A DNA stretch of 53,775 bases from an uncultured Dokdonia sp. (GTDB lineage Bacteria; Bacteroidota; Bacteroidia; Flavobacteriales; Flavobacteriaceae): assembly GCA_938002835.1 (NCBI GenBank), contig CALKZS010000082.1, positions 1 through 53,775 of the forward strand. The letters are read 5' to 3'. Numbering within the stretch: position 1 is the first letter of the stretch; every line of letters starts with the position of its first letter. Shown piece after piece: positions 53,160-53,775 of the stretch. A program made the translations under genes and the position numbers. The notes below the pieces were generated by a model. That model saw only the letters and a program-made list of their open reading frames with translations. It searched no databases and was not told the origin of the DNA.

Positions 53160-53175
53160 CGCTTTCGCGAAAGCG
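53160..53175. repeat. Perfect 16-bp palindrome (copy 10, intergenic)
   Basis: Exact copy 15 bp after the DUF5689 stop and 16 bp before the terminator stem. Flanks extend it to 20 bp (53158-53177). Confidence 0.95.
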
Positions 53176-53191
53176 TGATTAAAAATCATAT

Positions 53192-53229
53192 AAAAAGCCC
53201 TGTCATTTGTATAATGATGGGGCTTTTTT
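53192..53229 (+). terminator. Terminator after the DUF5689 gene
   Basis: Stem AAAAAGCCCTGTCATT paired with AATGATGGGGCTTTTT (two imperfect pairs), 5-nt loop and T tract. Confidence 0.88.
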
Positions 53230-53546
53230 AACTATGATTTAAGGTAAATTGTTAATAGGGGCTAAACTAGTTTTTCTATAAAAAATAGGAATAATTATGT
53301 TTCAATAAATAAATCTGAAAGAAGAATTTGATAAGAGAAAATAATGTATGCATAGAATAATTAATTCAAAATAGTTTCAAAACATCAATAAATGAATAGT
53401 GTGCTTGAATATAGTTCTATTAATAATGAGATTGTATTTCTAGATAACTCTCTTTTTGGATTAATAAACTAAATTATTGTAGAGAGTGTAAACTAAACTC
53501 TGTCTGGTTAAAATTTTAGTTTAATTTTAATCAGATATTATGACAA
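53230..53546. other. AT-rich gap before the insertion element
   Basis: About 317 bp without a convincing gene, terminator or -7 element. It leads into the tandem repeats of the IS end. Confidence 0.5.
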
Positions 53547-53547
53547 T

Positions 53548-53653
53548 GTAGGCTTCCCTAGAAATGAAGACTTACCCTTTTTGAAGACTTACCCTTTTTG
53601 TAGGCTTCCCTAGAAATGTAGGCTTCCCTAGAAATGAAGGCTTCCCTGTTTTT
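53548..53653. repeat. Tandem 17-18 bp repeat array at IS end
   Basis: Six units in order A-B-B-A-A-C: A = GTAGGCTTCCCTAGAAAT (53548, 53600, 53618), B = GAAGACTTACCCTTTTT (53566, 53583), C = GAAGGCTTCCCTGTTTTT (53636). All share G-W-AG-R-CTT-M-CC. Confidence 0.9.
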
Positions 53654-53685
53654 CATACAGTTTAAAAATCAATTATTTTTAGATT

Positions 53686-53775
53686 ATGAAAAAAAGCAGA
53701 TTTAGTGAGGCACAGATAGTATCTATGCTTCAGCAGTACGATTCAGGAATGAAGGTTGTCGACATTTGTCGAGAA
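53686..53775 (+). CDS. IS3-family transposase OrfA (partial, 3' end outside window)
   Basis: The first 30 codons start MKKSRFSEAQIVSMLQQYDS and continue GMKVVDICRE, the standard N-terminal helix-turn-helix opening of IS3-family OrfA proteins (HTH_Tnp_1). It binds the IS ends and is usually joined to OrfB by -1 frameshifting. The frame is open to the window end; intactness cannot be judged. Confidence 0.85.
   Translation, partial: MKKSRFSEAQIVSMLQQYDSGMKVVDICRE

Larger units (their letters stand above)
53547..53775 (+). mobile_element. Left part of an IS3-family insertion sequence (cut by window end)
   Basis: Begins near TGTAGGCTTCCC at 53547, continues through a tandem array and into orfA of an IS3-type transposase. 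The right end, the second frame and the target duplication are outside the window, so the element borders cannot be fixed. Confidence 0.7.

Noticed and set aside
1-53775. CRISPR arrays, tRNA or rRNA genes
   Set aside because: No spaced direct repeats of CRISPR type and no tRNA or rRNA signature sequences were recognised.

Overview
The window reads as chromosomal DNA of a marine-type member of the Flavobacteriaceae (Bacteroidota). The evidence is an AT-rich composition, Bacteroidota-style -7 promoter elements (TAnnTTTG) upstream of many genes, many SusC/Oar-type TonB receptors and lipoproteins, one type IX secretion (T9SS) C-terminal sorting domain, a two-gene alpha-2-macroglobulin/PBP1C unit, and DUF4230, CCC-motif and DUF5689 proteins. 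A genus near Dokdonia is my guess from the protein set and the abundant palindrome; I cannot verify it from sequence alone. Gene density is high. No rRNA, tRNA or CRISPR array is visible.

Layout. 1-2.3 kb: hemW, then a translationally coupled cyclase (KynB-like) and ABM-domain pair. 2.3-2.8 kb: a gap holding a possible 35-residue peptide gene behind a perfect -7 element. 2.8-10.8 kb: alpha-2-macroglobulin lipoprotein plus penicillin-binding protein 1C (envelope defence/repair). 11-18.1 kb: aminopeptidase P, aspartate kinase lysC divergent from an ACT-domain protein, BrnQ branched-chain amino acid carrier, alpha/beta hydrolase, a small zinc-ribbon-like protein and thiL. 18.2-24.1 kb: a tight five-gene operon of two tandem LVIVD/choice-of-anchor-B proteins, a repeat lipoprotein, an MbnP-like protein and an MbnH/MauG-like di-heme enzyme. 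24.1-28.1 kb: minus-strand TonB receptor, TauE/SafE permease and ThuA-domain lipoprotein. 28.3-33.9 kb: DUF4230, P-loop, membrane, YjbR, membrane-anchored MutS-like and YdjM proteins. 34.1-40.7 kb: aromatic amino acid catabolism (hmgA, hppD, kynA), with three CCC-motif membrane proteins and a nitrilase-family enzyme lying between hmgA and hppD. 40.7-43.7 kb: M23 peptidase and pgi. 43.8-53.1 kb: Oar-like TonB receptor, four-TM protein, secreted EEP nuclease/phosphatase divergent from a TonB receptor plus DUF5689 lipoprotein. 53.5 kb to the end: the left part of an IS3-family element whose end carries a tandem 17-18 bp repeat array.

The most striking non-gene signal is the 16-bp perfect palindrome CGCTTTCGCGAAAGCG. 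There are ten exact copies in 53.8 kb, about one per 5.4 kb, where chance predicts far below one. It lies both between and inside genes and is read in three frames as LSRKR, RFRES or AFAKA. Decayed copies differ almost only by C-to-T/G-to-A transitions, mostly at the palindrome's CpG sites. In three intergenic cases it sits 10-16 bp before a strong terminator, and once it lies 3 bp before a start codon.

The best candidate for a little-described biological system is the MbnP/MbnH pair in an operon with surface beta-propeller-like proteins and without any visible methanobactin genes. It suggests copper or other metal handling by an enzymatically modified surface lipoprotein. This is inference from family knowledge.
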